A stretch of DNA of 64,000 nucleotides from Nostoc sp. UHCC 0870 (GCF_022063185.1 NZ_CP091915.1:1-64000), one strand, 5' to 3'; positions 9,869-20,758 are shown, numbered from the stretch's first letter. The notes: a model not told the origin generated them from the letters alone. Numbers and translations are program-made.

Positions 9869-11071
9869 CTCCCTGTCCCTAAAATCACTAAATCGTTTTC
9901 TTTCACTGATATCCAAGGCACTGGCCCAATAAAATATGGTGTACAGGTCTTTTGTTGAAACGGTGGACGAACGCAGATTCTCAAAAACAAACTAAAGTCC
10001 GCCGTTCCCGTTGATTCGTTTGCGCCTGTCATTGCCACCTTAAATCCATTACCATAGACCAGTCTGCCTGTCGGTTCATTACCTCCGTTGACTCCAGCTA
10101 AAAAACCATAACCGCCTTTTACTTGTTGCGATGAGCCTGATGCCCAGCGTTTCCGTACAAAGCTCCCACCCTTACCACTTAAATCTCCCAATTCTAAGTA
10201 GGAGCATTCTTTCCCCGCTTCACAAGCTTTAAATTTGGTGCTGTCTCCCTGACAACACTACCGGAAAACGTAATAACCATCCCCTACCATCGGATCTCCT
10301 TTTTTCCGATTTCCCGAATACAGTGGAAGCAATGCCCACTACGCTAGTCCCAGACTTCAGTGGATTAGGCATTTGGCTAAAAGGAACTTTATTGAGTCCG
10401 GGAACTTGATTTATGTATGTGCGCTGCCATTGTTTAAATTGGCGAATTGGCGTTTGTCTTAACCCTGGTATGGAATTGGTAGTATATTTATTTAAATCAA
10501 TATCTCCTAACAGACGTTGCCCTGCTTTGGGATTTGAGCGCAAACATTGAGCAATTCGTTCCGCTACGACATGAACTTGGTAGATAGCCACTCTCTCCCA
10601 ACACATCCAAAATCGGTTTGACTCTATTAACTTTCAGATTTCCTAATGATGGAATTGCCTTTACCAATGATGCTGTCGTTTGCCATTTCACAAACCCTAC
10701 ATCTTTAAGTGTTGAGTTTTCATTACTTGTAATCTTGCCTATAGCATCTAACGTAAAATCTGCAAATCGAAATTCATCATCTGCATCTCCCAACATGATC
10801 ACTGAATCCGATTTTTGTCCCGCATTCCATGAGCGGGACGGGTCATACCCAAATCTCTGTTGATATGCTTTTGGCACTGTCAGATATCCCGCTTGTTGAA
10901 CTGCTGGTAACATCTCCCAAGTAATTTTTCCCCAATCTGGTATTTGCCCTTGGCGTTTTCCTTGCTGGTAAGGTACTGTTGGTAAACGCTTGCTGTATCT
11001 GCGATCGCAGATGCAGAATTTAACAGCAAACATCCACCCAGAATTATAGATAACCGTTTGATATGAATCAT
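9865..11071 (-). pseudogene. Exported conjugation-operon protein, multiple frameshifts
   Basis: ATG 11071 overlaps the preceding stop (ATGA) and starts a clear signal peptide (IHIKRLSIILGGCLLLNSASAIADT). The mature part must be pieced together from three frames: 'GQIPDWGKITWEMLPAVQQAG' (to about 10600), 'VAIYQVHVVAERIAQCL' (to about 10310) and 'GKGGSFVRKRWASG' (to 9865). Inferred indels are one G missing near 10990, one extra base in GAGAGAG near 10595, one extra A near 10310, plus a compensating pair near 10265 that also creates a TAG. Net correction gives 402 codons. It is probably a periplasmic part of the transfer apparatus; the family is unknown to me. Confidence 0.6.
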
Positions 11072-11919
11072 GGTATTCTTCCCCACTCAATCAATTGGTT
11101 AAAAATCTGCACCGAAATTCCAGACTTAGAGATAGCCTCTTGGTGGCTTTTACCTTGCCGTAACAATCTCACCGTATCTTGCACTTTCTTCCAGGTTGTC
11201 GAACCTACCTTAATCTGATCATTGCGATTCGCTATCACTAGACCTGCAACAATGGCATTAGCATCATTTCTCTGCACTATTCCGGTGGGATTTGCTCTTT
11301 TTGATCCTGATTCCGTAACAGCTATTTTTGGTACATCAGATTCAGGTTGAACAGTAACTATTTTTGGCTGTCCAGTTGGCTTTCCAGATGCTCTAACTTC
11401 TCTTGTATTAGCTAATAATAAAGGTGCTGGTCTTTCTGATTCTGGTTTAATTACCAAACTGGTATAAGCTGGTTGTCCAGATGCCGGAATTAATTTGAAT
11501 TGATATTGCTTTTGTCCCTCAGCACCACTTGTTAGAATAGTGATTTGAGTGCCGCCATCTCTGCTTGATGTTAAATGGGGAAATTTTATTGGTTGAATCT
11601 GCCTTAAAAATAAAACTGTTGCCCCTCCATTGCAATCTTGACTGGAATTTTTTTGGGCATAAATTCCCATTAGAAGTGAAGCTCATTCTACTTGGATCTC
11701 CAATCCATACTTGTTTTATTGTTTCTCCTGTAGGAATGAAGTTTATAGTTACACCATATCCCTCCCACACCTTCAATTCTACTGCTTTGATTGTCTCCCT
11801 TGTCCATCTTGTGCGTAAATTGTTCTAATATTTGCTAACGCAGCTTGACCACAATTGACAATTATTAAAGATAATAAGTACAATGGTAAACTCCTCTGCA
11901 ATTTATTCCAATATTTCAT
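11068..11919 (-). pseudogene. VirB9/TrbG-like channel protein, two frameshifts
   Basis: ATG 11919 overlaps the upstream stop (ATGA) and encodes a signal peptide (LQRSLPLYLLSLIIVNCGQAALA). After a one-base loss, most simply in GGG near 11800, the protein continues 'ETIKAVELKVWEGYGVTINF' and 'TGETIKQVWIGDPSR', which fit the beta-strand pattern of VirB9/TrbG N-domains. An extra A in the A7 run near 11650 shifts it again to 'GAEGQKQYQFKLIPASGQ' and the C-terminus at 11068. With both corrected the length is exactly 284 codons. The family would be the periplasmic/outer-membrane collar of the channel; assignment rests on pattern and gene order. Confidence 0.6.
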
Positions 11920-13365
11920 AAATTAATGGTTTGGTTGACAAATATTTGTACTTCTTTCCCTGCTTCAATTACAAACACTTTATCTGCCGATTGAAGTTCT
12001 TGTATTCGCTGCTGATTATTAGTTTGTATTCCTCGTACTATTTCACTTAATGTTCCTTCTGTAAACCCTGCAAATACATCTTTATTTCCATTGCTAATTG
12101 TGCTAGATGAAAAGCTATTTGAATTAGTAGTTACCTGACTATTAGGACGATTCTGTACTTCCGCCGCTTTCACTACTCCACTCAACACTGCTGATAAAAT
12201 ATTCTCTCCTAAGTCTCCACCTTTACGAGATTTCAGCTTTTAAGAGCTTGCCATTTTTTGCTAATATTAAAACTGTCCCTTCAGGAATACTATACTCTTC
12301 TGTTTCACCATGATTATTTACCAGTGCTGCTACAGCTTGTAATTGAATATATTCTGATTGACTTGCTCCTGTCATTTGCACCACTACATAAGAATCTTTT
12401 GGTAATATTTCACTACCTGTTGATGTTTTTAGTGGTTTGGTTAATCTTATTAAATAATTTAAGGCTTGATTTTCAGTATTATTCCAAACAATTGGAGTTT
12501 CTAATTTACCTTCAGCACGAGTTCCTACTAAAACACGCGTTTGACCATAATTTGTATTCTCTTGTTGATTTTTTGGCGTTTGTTTATCTATTTTTGGTTT
12601 CCCTATTCCTCCCTTAATTTCTTCTGTACTTCCTTTTTCTGCTGGTAACTCTTCTGTATTTGCACCAAAGCTACCCACATTTGCTACAGCTAACCATTGC
12701 TCCATCGGGTCTACTTTCGTCGCTCTGACTGTAGTTTGTTGCATTTCTCTGTGGTGAGGCTTGAATTTGCGGTCTTGGTTGACGTTGCACTGGTAGTGGT
12801 TGACTCTGCCCTCACTGGTGGTGTCTGTCTGCTTGAAACTTGTCTTCTTACTGGTACAGGTGTTGTAGGTGTACTTGAAACTGCTACAGGGGTTTGGTTA
12901 GGTGTCGGTGTCGGCGTAGTTTCTGGTACTGCTTTCAAATCCCTGACTTTTTTAAAGTCAGAACTTTGACTTGTCAAGGCCAACGCTGTTTTATCTTTCC
13001 CTGTTTCATCAATTGCTAGTTGTTTTTCTACTTCTTGAACGTTCTGTTTTGGTTCAATTTTAGTAGTAGACAATTTCAAAGCGTTCATCGACCCGTTGAT
13101 TACTCCTCCTATCAACATGACAAACATCAGAATGATCCCTCCAATTACAATCACTTTCAATAAGGGATTCTGTGAAACTGTCCGCGTCGTTACTACTTCT
13201 TCTGGTTCAGGAATTTCTTTGGCAATTTCTTCATCTGACGATTCAATGTTAATTCTTAAATCTTTCACCCCATTCATCGCTGCAAAGTTTTTTACGCTCT
13301 TGACTTTCTCCTCTATTACTTTCAGTTATGTCTGTTTCCATTTCTGGTTTCTCTGTTATTATCAT
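11916..13365 (-). pseudogene. virB10: VirB10/TrbI-like scaffold protein, three frameshifts
   Basis: ATG 13365 overlaps the virB8-like stop (ATGA). The order is an acidic cytoplasmic N-terminus, one membrane span ('LLKVIVIGGIILMFVMLIGGV'), a long Pro/Thr/Ser-rich periplasmic linker, and a C-terminal domain with 'TRVLVGTRAEGKLETPIVW', 'ILPKDSYVVVQMTGA' and a final 'KVFVIEAGKEVQIFVNQT', which is the VirB10 architecture. Shifts: extra A in A6 near 13290, one base missing near 12730, extra A (GAAATC for GAATC) near 12230. The corrected length is 483 codons. It would couple inner-membrane energy to the outer collar. Confidence 0.7.
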
Positions 13366-14081
13366 CTGCCCAACTCTAAATCTTGAATTTTATATATTTC
13401 TAATCCAGCTTCCCGAATCCTATATGCTGTTTTTTCCAATTCAGAAGCTTTTTTTAGATAATTTCGGTGTATCTATTGCTCTCACGAAAATTGTTTTATT
13501 GAATTTTATTGGTTCACCCAACATATTACTATTGTTAAAAATAATTAGTTCGGCAACCATATCTATAGCCCATTTCCCAGTTCTCAGTTTTTTTTGGTTC
13601 ACTCAAAAAGTTAATTTTCAGCAAAGATTGAGTCGAACCGTTGAAAACATCTGGTGGAGTAAGATTTGCTAACTCTTGCAGAAATGGGACGCGAAAATCT
13701 TCTGATAATGCAAATCCTGTCTCCCAAGTTTTTCTGGTGATTTTGTTCCCTCCTGCTTGTACTCCTGTATCTAGTTTTAGTTTCTTCAGGGGATATGATT
13801 CATTATTTAGGCGGCACAGCATTCCAACTTAACAATCCTGTCATTGTCTGCCCTACAAAGTATGTGATTGCTTCTGCCGACCTCTCCTCACTCCTAATTG
13901 GTGATACTCTTATCGATTCCCCATCACTCAACTCCACTAAAGTTGGTACTTTTGAATTAGCTATATTTCCTAAACTAAAAAAGTTAATCAACTGTATCAA
14001 CAGTGTTAACGTTAGTATAATTACATTCCCTATTAAGAAAATAGGGGTCAGATTTAATTCTCTCTTTTCTAGTAATCGCAT
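13362..14081 (-). pseudogene. VirB8-like inner-membrane protein, three frameshifts
   Basis: The start ATG overlaps the virB6-like stop (TAATG). A short cytoplasmic N-terminus is followed by one membrane span ('PIFLIGNVIILTLTLLIQLI') and a periplasmic domain. Three single extra A's break the frame: CCTAAATAATG near 13808, GGGAAATGGG near 13572 and the A7 run near 13455. Removing them gives 239 codons ending 'KIQDLELGR'. The single-span topology and position between VirB6 and VirB10 suggest VirB8/TraE; the sequence match itself is weak. Confidence 0.55.
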
Positions 14082-15092
14082 TATCCTATTACCTTTGCTA
14101 GTGCTGATACAGAAAAGCTGATTCCATTAGTAATTCCTTTAAATACCGACATCCCTGTTCCTGTCCCTATCGCTACTGCCAGTGCTGGTGAAAATATTGC
14201 TTGCAGTAGTTGCATCAGTAACAAGCTTGATGAAGGCTGATTAACAATTGACCCAGCTATTATTCCTACTGTGATTGAATATGAAATCAGCACTAATGTT
14301 AATCCTAACCATCCAGATAGCCAAGCATATATGGGTTTAGTTCCAAATGGTAAAAGTGAAAGAACTAGAAATATAGGTGCTACATAAACGGTTAATAAAA
14401 AAGACATCTGTAAAATATATTGAAATGCTGCTGATAATCCCATCAAAATTGCAAATATTGTCCCCTGTACAACTTTATTAATTATCTGTCCTCCCATATC
14501 CAAAGGATTCCAGGTCACATTTATTCCAAATATTCCCTGACTATTTTTAGTATCTTGTGCATCTTTTTTAGCTTTCTGAATTTTTTCATCAATACATTCT
14601 TGACGTGGGTTTGTCTTATTTCCTTGAGCATCAGTTTTTTGATGTTGGCACAGTATCACATTTAGCAATTTCAGCTTGTGCAGCAGCAATAAATGTTTGG
14701 TCTGTATTCACACTCCGTATAGCATCTTTTAGAGTGATTCCGTTCCTAGTAATCGACAGAATACTACTATTTAAATTAACTGTTACATTCCTCAATGCTA
14801 ATGATGTATTAGCTAGCATTACTCCATTATTAGAAAGCATCAAAATTACTAGCAGTGGGAAAACCATTTCACTTACTACATTCTGTGAAAAACCTTCATC
14901 GCTAATCTGTCTGTACCATCCCAATGACCAAAAACTCACTAGGACGACTGCTATTAATATCGATACTGCTACCACTGCTGTATAAATTGGGCTTTGTCCT
15001 GCTGCTAAATCTTTCCAATCTTGCTCAAACGCATTCATTACTAAGTCTGAGCCTATTTGTGCGCCTTTTACTATTCCACCAGTTAAAGACAT
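14081..15092 (-). pseudogene. VirB6/TrbL-like polytopic membrane protein, one frameshift
   Basis: The first part (15092 to about 14640) has two strong membrane spans ('AVVAVSILIAVVLVSFW', 'MVFPLLVILML'). An extra A in the A6 run near 14637 (TCAAAAAACTGA) shifts into a second frame with at least three more spans ('FAILMGLSAAFQYIL', 'VYVAPIFLVLSLLPFG', 'LISYSITVGIIAGSIV') and a Gly-rich end. Corrected length is 337 codons. Polytopic proteins of this size and position are the VirB6/TrbL inner-membrane channel components. Confidence 0.65.
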
Positions 15093-15492
15093 AATTCACC
15101 CTTGTTTTTATTAAAAAGAACTCAGGAGTCAGTACAATTCGCAATTCGCAATTCGCAATTAATGCCCACGGATAAATCCGGGGGCTTGTACCAAGCAAAG
15201 TTTAAAATGTTTCTATCCATAAATAAATAATGGTGCAAGTACCATCAAGGAATAATTGGTCATTTCCAATTCGCAACGATGCTCCCACCCCGCTCCGCTA
15301 ACGCAATTCGCAATTAAGACAATTAGTGGGGGCTTGCACCCACTAATTGTTCGCGTAGCGTCCCGTAAGGAAGACCACCAACCTACGGTATGGTGGGGGC
15401 TTGTACCCACTTTTAGGCAATTAATCAATTAATTCACAATTCGCATTTTCAATTGCGAATTGCGAATTGCGAATTGTATTGACTTCTTCTAT
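15093..15492. repeat. Fold-back repeat island between virB6-like and virB5-like genes
   Basis: A run of the heptamer CAATTCG starting near 15131 is answered by a run of GCGAATT near 15454-15478, so the roughly 350-bp island has inverted heptamer ends. Inside are a hairpin GCCCACGGATAAATCCGGGGGC near 15160-15182, three copies of GGGGCTTG(T/C)ACCCA(C/A) and the dispersed GTAGCGTCCCGTAAGG unit. I see no gene. It resembles a MITE-like or repeat-accretion block and would separate the distal part of the operon transcript. Confidence 0.6.
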
Positions 15493-16319
15493 TCATTGTT
15501 TTTTCCAAAAAGAATCTAATGCAGATCCAGCACGTAATATTTCTCTGGATGCTGCTGATGATTCTGCTTGTCTTCTTCTCTCTTCTAGACTCATTTGTTC
15601 TGATATATCAGCTAGATTCATATTTGTTGTTGCTAGCAGTTGTGTTTGCTTTTGGGACTCTTGATGAACTGATTTTGTTAGCATAGCTGTTTGTAAATTC
15701 TGTACAGCCATTTTTTTGAGAATATCTTGCGTTACAACATCGTATTGAGCCGCATCTGCTTGTTTTAATGAGTCCCTGACAGCCGTATTAGTAATTTGTA
15801 CTTCTTCTGCTTGATTCTTTTGCCCATCTGCTCCTAAAACTGCCTGCGATTGGGCGCGAGTATATGTCTGATGTACATCTAATTGCGCCTGTTTTCCTTT
15901 CACTTGTGGACTAGTTTCGATTAAATCTGTATCCTCTTGTTCTGAAACTGCATCATTCACTTGTTCCCCAGTTTTTATCGGGTCTTTTTGTCCTTCTTTG
16001 ATTGCCTTATCTATGGCTTTCACTAGTTCATTGTTGACACTCCCCCATTTGATACTGATTTTTTTGAAAATCAATATCAACGTATTTTTTTTGCCGTTTT
16101 TAAATATTCTTGTCCTTTGATATATAAGTCCAATGTTTTTTCTAAGAAACTGTTTTTGGGATTAAGTGGATTTGGTACATCCACATCTGAACCCGCTTCT
16201 ACTTCAATCGTATCTACTACAATATCTTGGTTTGATGCTTCGGCATTCACCGGGATGCTACTTAAAGATGTCTGCGCCACCAAAAGAGGTATCAGGATCG
16301 AGTGCTTGATAAGTTTCAT
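15493..16319 (-). pseudogene. VirB5/TrbJ-like exported protein, two frameshifts
   Basis: ATG 16319 follows GGAGG by about seven bases and encodes a signal peptide (KHSILIPLLVAQTSLSSIPVNAEA). Two extra A's, in the A8 run near 16085 and the A7 run near 16055, break the frame; removing both joins 'TAKKYVDIDFQKISIKWGS' and gives 275 codons. The remainder is Gln/Ala-rich helix ('MAVQNLQTAMLTKSVHQE'). Exported helical proteins next to VirB6 are often the minor pilus subunit VirB5/TrbJ; here that is inference from architecture. The start overlaps the upstream gene by 62 nt. Confidence 0.55.
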
Positions 16320-16800
16320 ACAAATCCTCCAAATTTACTGTAAAGGGTGTTTTTGAACAATGCGAAGAAACTACAGCTTGTTTTTTGCTTGTATTTATAG
16401 ATACGCCTCTTACTAATAAAGGTTCTGGTGGAGTATCACCCACTTTGGAAAGAGATTTTAAAAATGGACTGTCATAAGTAGCACTAGAAGGAATTAAGTA
16501 AGTTGGTTTTCTTATCATCAATAAATAGATTGACTTTTTTTCAAATTCCGAATTAATTCCCGGTTTTCTTATACCGGATTTTCCTACGTTTTGGTAGAGC
16601 AACTGCCGAAGAGTTTGACTGCGGTAAATATAAGATTTTGCACTAGAAAAATCCATTTCACACTGTTGCTCTGTGATAGCAATAAACTTGTCATATTCTT
16701 GTTTATTATGTTGCCAGACTTGAAAACTTCCTATTGATGTCACCCCTGCCAGTATCGCTAACAAGATTTTGTTTTGAATGAGCATGGATAGGCTTTTCAT
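16258..16800 (-). CDS. Membrane-anchored protein after virB4, unknown family
   Basis: ATG 16800 overlaps the VirB4 stop as ATGA, so I prefer it to a start at 16824. The 180-residue product has one N-terminal anchor or uncleaved signal ('LIQNKILLAILAGVTSIGSFQVW') and a mixed periplasmic domain with two Cys. It overlaps the next gene's signal peptide by 62 nt, which is long for this operon; its last 20 residues may therefore not be native. No motif recognised; probably a transfer-channel accessory. Confidence 0.6.
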   Translation of the reverse strand: MKSLSMLIQNKILLAILAGVTSIGSFQVWQHNKQEYDKFIAITEQQCEMDFSSAKSYIYRSQTLRQLLYQNVGKSGIRKPGINSEFEKKSIYLLMIRKPTYLIPSSATYDSPFLKSLSKVGDTPPEPLLVRGVSINTSKKQAVVSSHCSKTPFTVNLEDLYETYQALDPDTSFGGADIFK

Positions 16801-19542
16801 AGCGGCTTTCCTTGTTGTATACATTCGGCATAATACTTAGAAAATTCTGCTACCCATTCAAACTTATTTTTGTAGATTTCTTTAAATTCATCTCGCTTGG
16901 CTTGTTCCTCTCGACTGTTGGCAACCAATGCCAGCAGGGGATAGGACGGATAATAACGACACCTGATATATTTGTTGTTATAATCCAACAGCCACATTGT
17001 GTATAGTTGTTGAATATTTGGCGCAAAAGTTTCGTTTTTATCAATAATTTCTTTGGGAATCCCCAGTATTTCACAAAAGCTCTTCGCTGCCCCTGGAACG
17101 ATTTTTCCCATCAATCTCAATGGCATATTCTGTAATATTTGCTCCCCTGCTTCCGATTTAGCAATTGATATCACATCCTGGGCTGCCAGAATAATCCGAC
17201 ATCCTGATTTTCTTGCCGTCGCGCATTTTCGCCCTACTAATCTTGACAACGCCGGAAAGCGTAGTAATACAGAAGCTTCATCCATGAAAAATACGCTGTT
17301 GGGTGAAGCTAATGTTTGTCTTGACGCTGCAATGTATGCCGACATCCCAAATACTTCGGCATCTTTACTCGATTGCAAATTTGTCAGGGCAAAGGTAATT
17401 AATTTGGCATCTGTTTCAAATGTTGATGGCTTACATATTGCATCCCCTATTGAACTTGACCGCCAATACTGAAGCCGCAGCCTGATATAATTCAATGCTC
17501 TGTCTACGTTTTCATCTTCATACCCCAAGCTAATCTGTTCTGTACAGAAGAATTTTTCCATATCTACCAATGTGGGGGTATTCTCCCAAGCCCCAGAACC
17601 CAATCCTCCTTTCTTGGCTTCTGTAAATCGGCGTTGAATTTCCACATCCTCGTAAAAGGCTTTTACTCCCAATGGAATCAGGGATTCGATTGTTTGTGCC
17701 AAAAAACCATCAAATGATTGCGTACCCAACACCAACTGAAGCACAATCAGATTCACATCGTTTCTGTGGGCTTTTACTCTTTCTTCCCTTTGTTCAGAGG
17801 GGATTTTTGATAGGTCTAGCGGCTGTACTAAGTTGTTCGACTCTCTGGCAATATCAAAGTAAAATCCCTTGTAATACGGCGTAAAATCTCCGAATGTTCC
17901 TGAACCATCATCATTCGGTAAATCAATCATTAATATTGAATATCCCAAGGCTAAACATTCCGCAATGATGGAGGATACTAATACTGATTTCCCTGAACCT
18001 GTTGTACCGATTACCATCATGTTTTTCGTTGTGCTTAAATCGATACTTACGCCTGAGTGTCCCTCGTCAGCAATTAATTCAAATCCTTGTTTATCGTTTG
18101 AGGCTATTTGCACCGCCGGTGTTAACCCAATGATTTCACTGGCGAAAAATGCTACTCTTCTGTTGAAAGGGTTTGTTAGTTGCGGTCTTTGCCTTAAGAG
18201 TAAGGTTTCTAGCCAAATCAACCAACTATACTGCCTCTCACGCGTCAATTCCGTTGGTTGATTCACATACCCCGAAATTAATCTACACGCATCCTCAATT
18301 TCTTCTGGTGTTTCCCGATAAATCAAGACTATCAATGCCACATTTAGCGGTACATCACCTGTATATAGCTGCTTCTGAGCATTTACTGACCATTCTGTAT
18401 TTATCTGTGATGCTACGTCTATCGTTTTTTTTCGCAGCACTCATCTCTGCATTTCGGGATCTCCTCGTAATTAGCTGCTGGGTTAGCCGTACCATTTTCT
18501 GGTCGGCTGGACTCATCTCTGTGATAATTTCAAGATCATGAATGTTGTCTCTTGCAAATATCTCCCACAAAAACCTCACTTGATGCTCTGTGGACACAAA
18601 TGCTTCTGGTTTTTGGCTTAAGGTCATTACCCCAACATATTTACCCTTAGCGTTCTTTCCATTTGGCAGACATACCCACTGCCTATCTGCGTAGGGTATA
18701 CCATTATTCAACAGCACGGAGGTGATATGAGCATTGTCTTTGTACTGTTCTGCTCTTGGTAGAGCTTCATGAAATTCTTCTGTTAAACCTTGCTCATCAA
18801 ATACCAGAGTATGAGGTACTTTTACTGGTTTTGCTCCTACTAAATATGCTAATTCTTTCCACAATTGTTTCTCTGTTTTTGGGGCTGGGCTTAAACCCAT
18901 TCCCGCTAAAATCTGCTGATACCTCAGAGAAATGTTTATGGCTTTTTCCAGGATTTGTGTCAGGTTTTTCCTGGTTATTTCTGTTGCACCTGTAGAAGTA
19001 AACCTTCTTTGTAAGAAATTTGATAGTTTTACTATTGCTCTATCTACAGCATCCCCTGCTTCTGTTCCTCCTGGTTTCACTGTAAATGTTGTATACACAT
19101 TCAGGGCAATATTTTTGCGTTTTTTCTCTCTTGTTAGTTCTTGTAGTCTCGCCAGACAGCCCCAATCCAAAAACTCACTTTCATCATTTACTGGATTGCT
19201 TAAACGCTCTCGAAAACGCTCGGTTACTTCTTCTTCATTACAAAATGAACTCCATCTAAATGTAAATCTTTCTCCTTGGGGAATTTCTTTACACCCATTC
19301 TCAAATGCGCTGCCTATTGCTTCTACTTGCTCTGATGAGTTGAACAATGGGTGAATGCCTCTACAACTATACCCAAACACCAACTGCAATGTACTATCCG
19401 TGTCTCCTACTTGCTTTTTACTTAGCAAGTAAGCTCCTATTGTATATCCTCCCTTTTTCAACCTCACTAAACTTGTTATATCCAGTTGGTCTTCAAAAGG
19501 ATTTAGTTTTTTATTTGGCGCGTTTGTCTTTTTTAGTGCCAT
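16797..19542 (-). pseudogene. virB4: VirB4/TrbE conjugation ATPase, one frameshift
   Basis: This is the main energy supplier of the secretion channel. ATG 19542 (MALKKTNAPNKK) lies within the end of virB3; a longer start at 19614 is unlikely. The N-terminal domain runs to about residue 370, then an A8 run near 18430 carries one extra A. Correction continues 'KKTIDVASQINTEWSVNAQ' and yields exactly 915 codons. The ATPase domain has Walker A 'MVIGTTGSGKSVLVSS', 'MIDLPNDDGSG', Walker B 'NSVFFMDEASVLLRF' and 'GCRIILAAQDVISIAKS'. A frameshifted product would lose the whole ATPase domain, or the ATPase half could be made alone from ATG 18440. Confidence 0.85.
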
Positions 19543-19862
19543 AATCTGACTTTTTTCGACCCTACTTTTTTCTTCTCTATGGCTGAATAATACTTGATAT
19601 ATCCTCGTGTCCACATTGGTACACCAGGAAATATCCTTGACCAGAATAGATAAGGTTTTTTGCCCGATAAACTTATGGTTGTTGCACTAAACCATAACCC
19701 AATTAGTATGCTCCATATCATTCCTATTCCTAATAGAAATGCCAAGAAGAATCCGCACCCAAATGAGGCTATGGCAATCGCAAATTGGAATCCTGTCAAG
19801 ACTCCAATCGCTGCATTTTTTCCTAATGATTGATTTACTGGCTTAATTTCTTTCTGTTTCAT
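19533..19862 (-). CDS. virB3: VirB3-like membrane protein
   Basis: This intact 109-residue protein begins directly after the virB2 stop (TAA then ATG). It has two adjacent hydrophobic segments ('VLTGFQFAIAIASFGCGFFLAF', 'IGMIWSILIGLWFSATTISL') and a basic C-terminus with 'WTRGYIKYY'. Size, topology and position between a pilin-like gene and VirB4 fit VirB3/TrbD, which associates with VirB4 at the inner membrane. Confidence 0.7.
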   Translation of the reverse strand: MKQKEIKPVNQSLGKNAAIGVLTGFQFAIAIASFGCGFFLAFLLGIGMIWSILIGLWFSATTISLSGKKPYLFWSRIFPGVPMWTRGYIKYYSAIEKKKVGSKKVRLWH

Positions 19863-20276
19863 TTAACAAGCTGCTGTCACGCCGTTAAATAAGATATTTT
19901 GCGCTATGAACAGCACCAGCGTAATAAAAAATATCCCGATGGGTTGTTGCACCATTTGGGTTACTTCTTGTCCTTCTCCTAAGGAGTTTGCTACTTTCAC
20001 CCCAGACGCTACAAAATACACAAATAGCATTACTGTTATTGCTGCATTTATCACCCCTGGTAACGCCGCTATTGCCGCATTTCCTGTCCCTGCCGATGTC
20101 CCACCAAACATACACGTCAGTGCTACCTGAGCAGGACTGAATAGCCCAAAGGCATGGGCTGGCATTGCTTGCACTCCGATAATTACCGTTGTTCCTGTTG
20201 CATATATTTGATGCTGATATTTCCTTCCTAGTCTCCCTACAATTCTTGCCAACATTTGAACTTCTTTCTTATCCAC
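19863..20276 (-). CDS. virB2: VirB2-like pilin precursor
   Basis: GTG 20276 follows AGGAGG by about seven bases. The 137-residue product has an N-terminal leader ('TTVIIGVQAMPAHAFG') and two membrane segments ('GVINAAITVMLFVYFVASGV', 'IGIFFITLVLFIAQNILF'), the layout of VirB2/TrbC major pilins. Gly/Ala-rich residues and two Cys (in 'TCMFGG' and the last residue) are notable. It heads the structural part of the conjugation operon. Confidence 0.7.
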   Translation of the reverse strand: MDKKEVQMLARIVGRLGRKYQHQIYATGTTVIIGVQAMPAHAFGLFSPAQVALTCMFGGTSAGTGNAAIAALPGVINAAITVMLFVYFVASGVKVANSLGEGQEVTQMVQQPIGIFFITLVLFIAQNILFNGVTAAC

Positions 20277-20360
20277 TTTGATTCCTCCTTTTTCTCTTGC
20301 TGATCATTTTTAAACCATTCTCAAACCTGAAGTCTGGCGGATATATTCTTACTTCTTCCC

Positions 20361-20663
20361 TCAGCAGCTTTTTGTTTCAGCTAAAACTCTTTTTTTAAAA
20401 TCATCCTCTATTTCTTCTAATGTATGCTCCCTCGCTAGTGTCCGAATTTCTTGTAGTGCCGGAACATGATATTCGTATAGTTTTGCATAACCATTTATCC
20501 CCCCTGTTCTTCTATTATTGAACTTCTTAAACTCTGGGATATATTTACGCGCTATATTCAAATACGCATATAATTGCCTGGCACTAACCTGTGGCTTCAT
20601 CATCGCCGCTACTTGTGGTCTTGTTAGTTCTTCATATTGGCAGATTAGCCCTCCTGTTTCCAT
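20361..20663 (-). CDS. Small putative DNA-binding protein at operon head
   Basis: A basic 100-residue helical protein beginning METGGLICQYEELTRPQVAAMM. The segment 'LTRPQVAAMMKPQVSARQLYAYLNIAR' could form a helix-turn-helix. It lies 85 nt upstream of the pilin gene on the same strand. It may regulate the conjugation genes; this is inference from position and fold pattern. Confidence 0.5.
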   Translation of the reverse strand: METGGLICQYEELTRPQVAAMMKPQVSARQLYAYLNIARKYIPEFKKFNNRRTGGINGYAKLYEYHVPALQEIRTLAREHTLEEIEDDFKKRVLAETKSC

Positions 20664-20758
20664 TCTTTCTGCATCTCTTAGAACTTCACTGCATATAAAA
20701 ATACCCGCTTTTAACTAGGCGGGCAAGTCGCAAATGCAACTAAAATATCAAAAAAATT

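Noticed and set aside
15131..15478. Possible CRISPR array
   Set aside because: The repeats are 7-nt tandem units without spacers, and no cas gene is present; they are short tandem repeats.
18173..19544. Plus-strand frames opposite virB4
   Set aside because: They are antisense shadows of a well-supported ATPase gene, rich in Leu/Ser from reverse codons.
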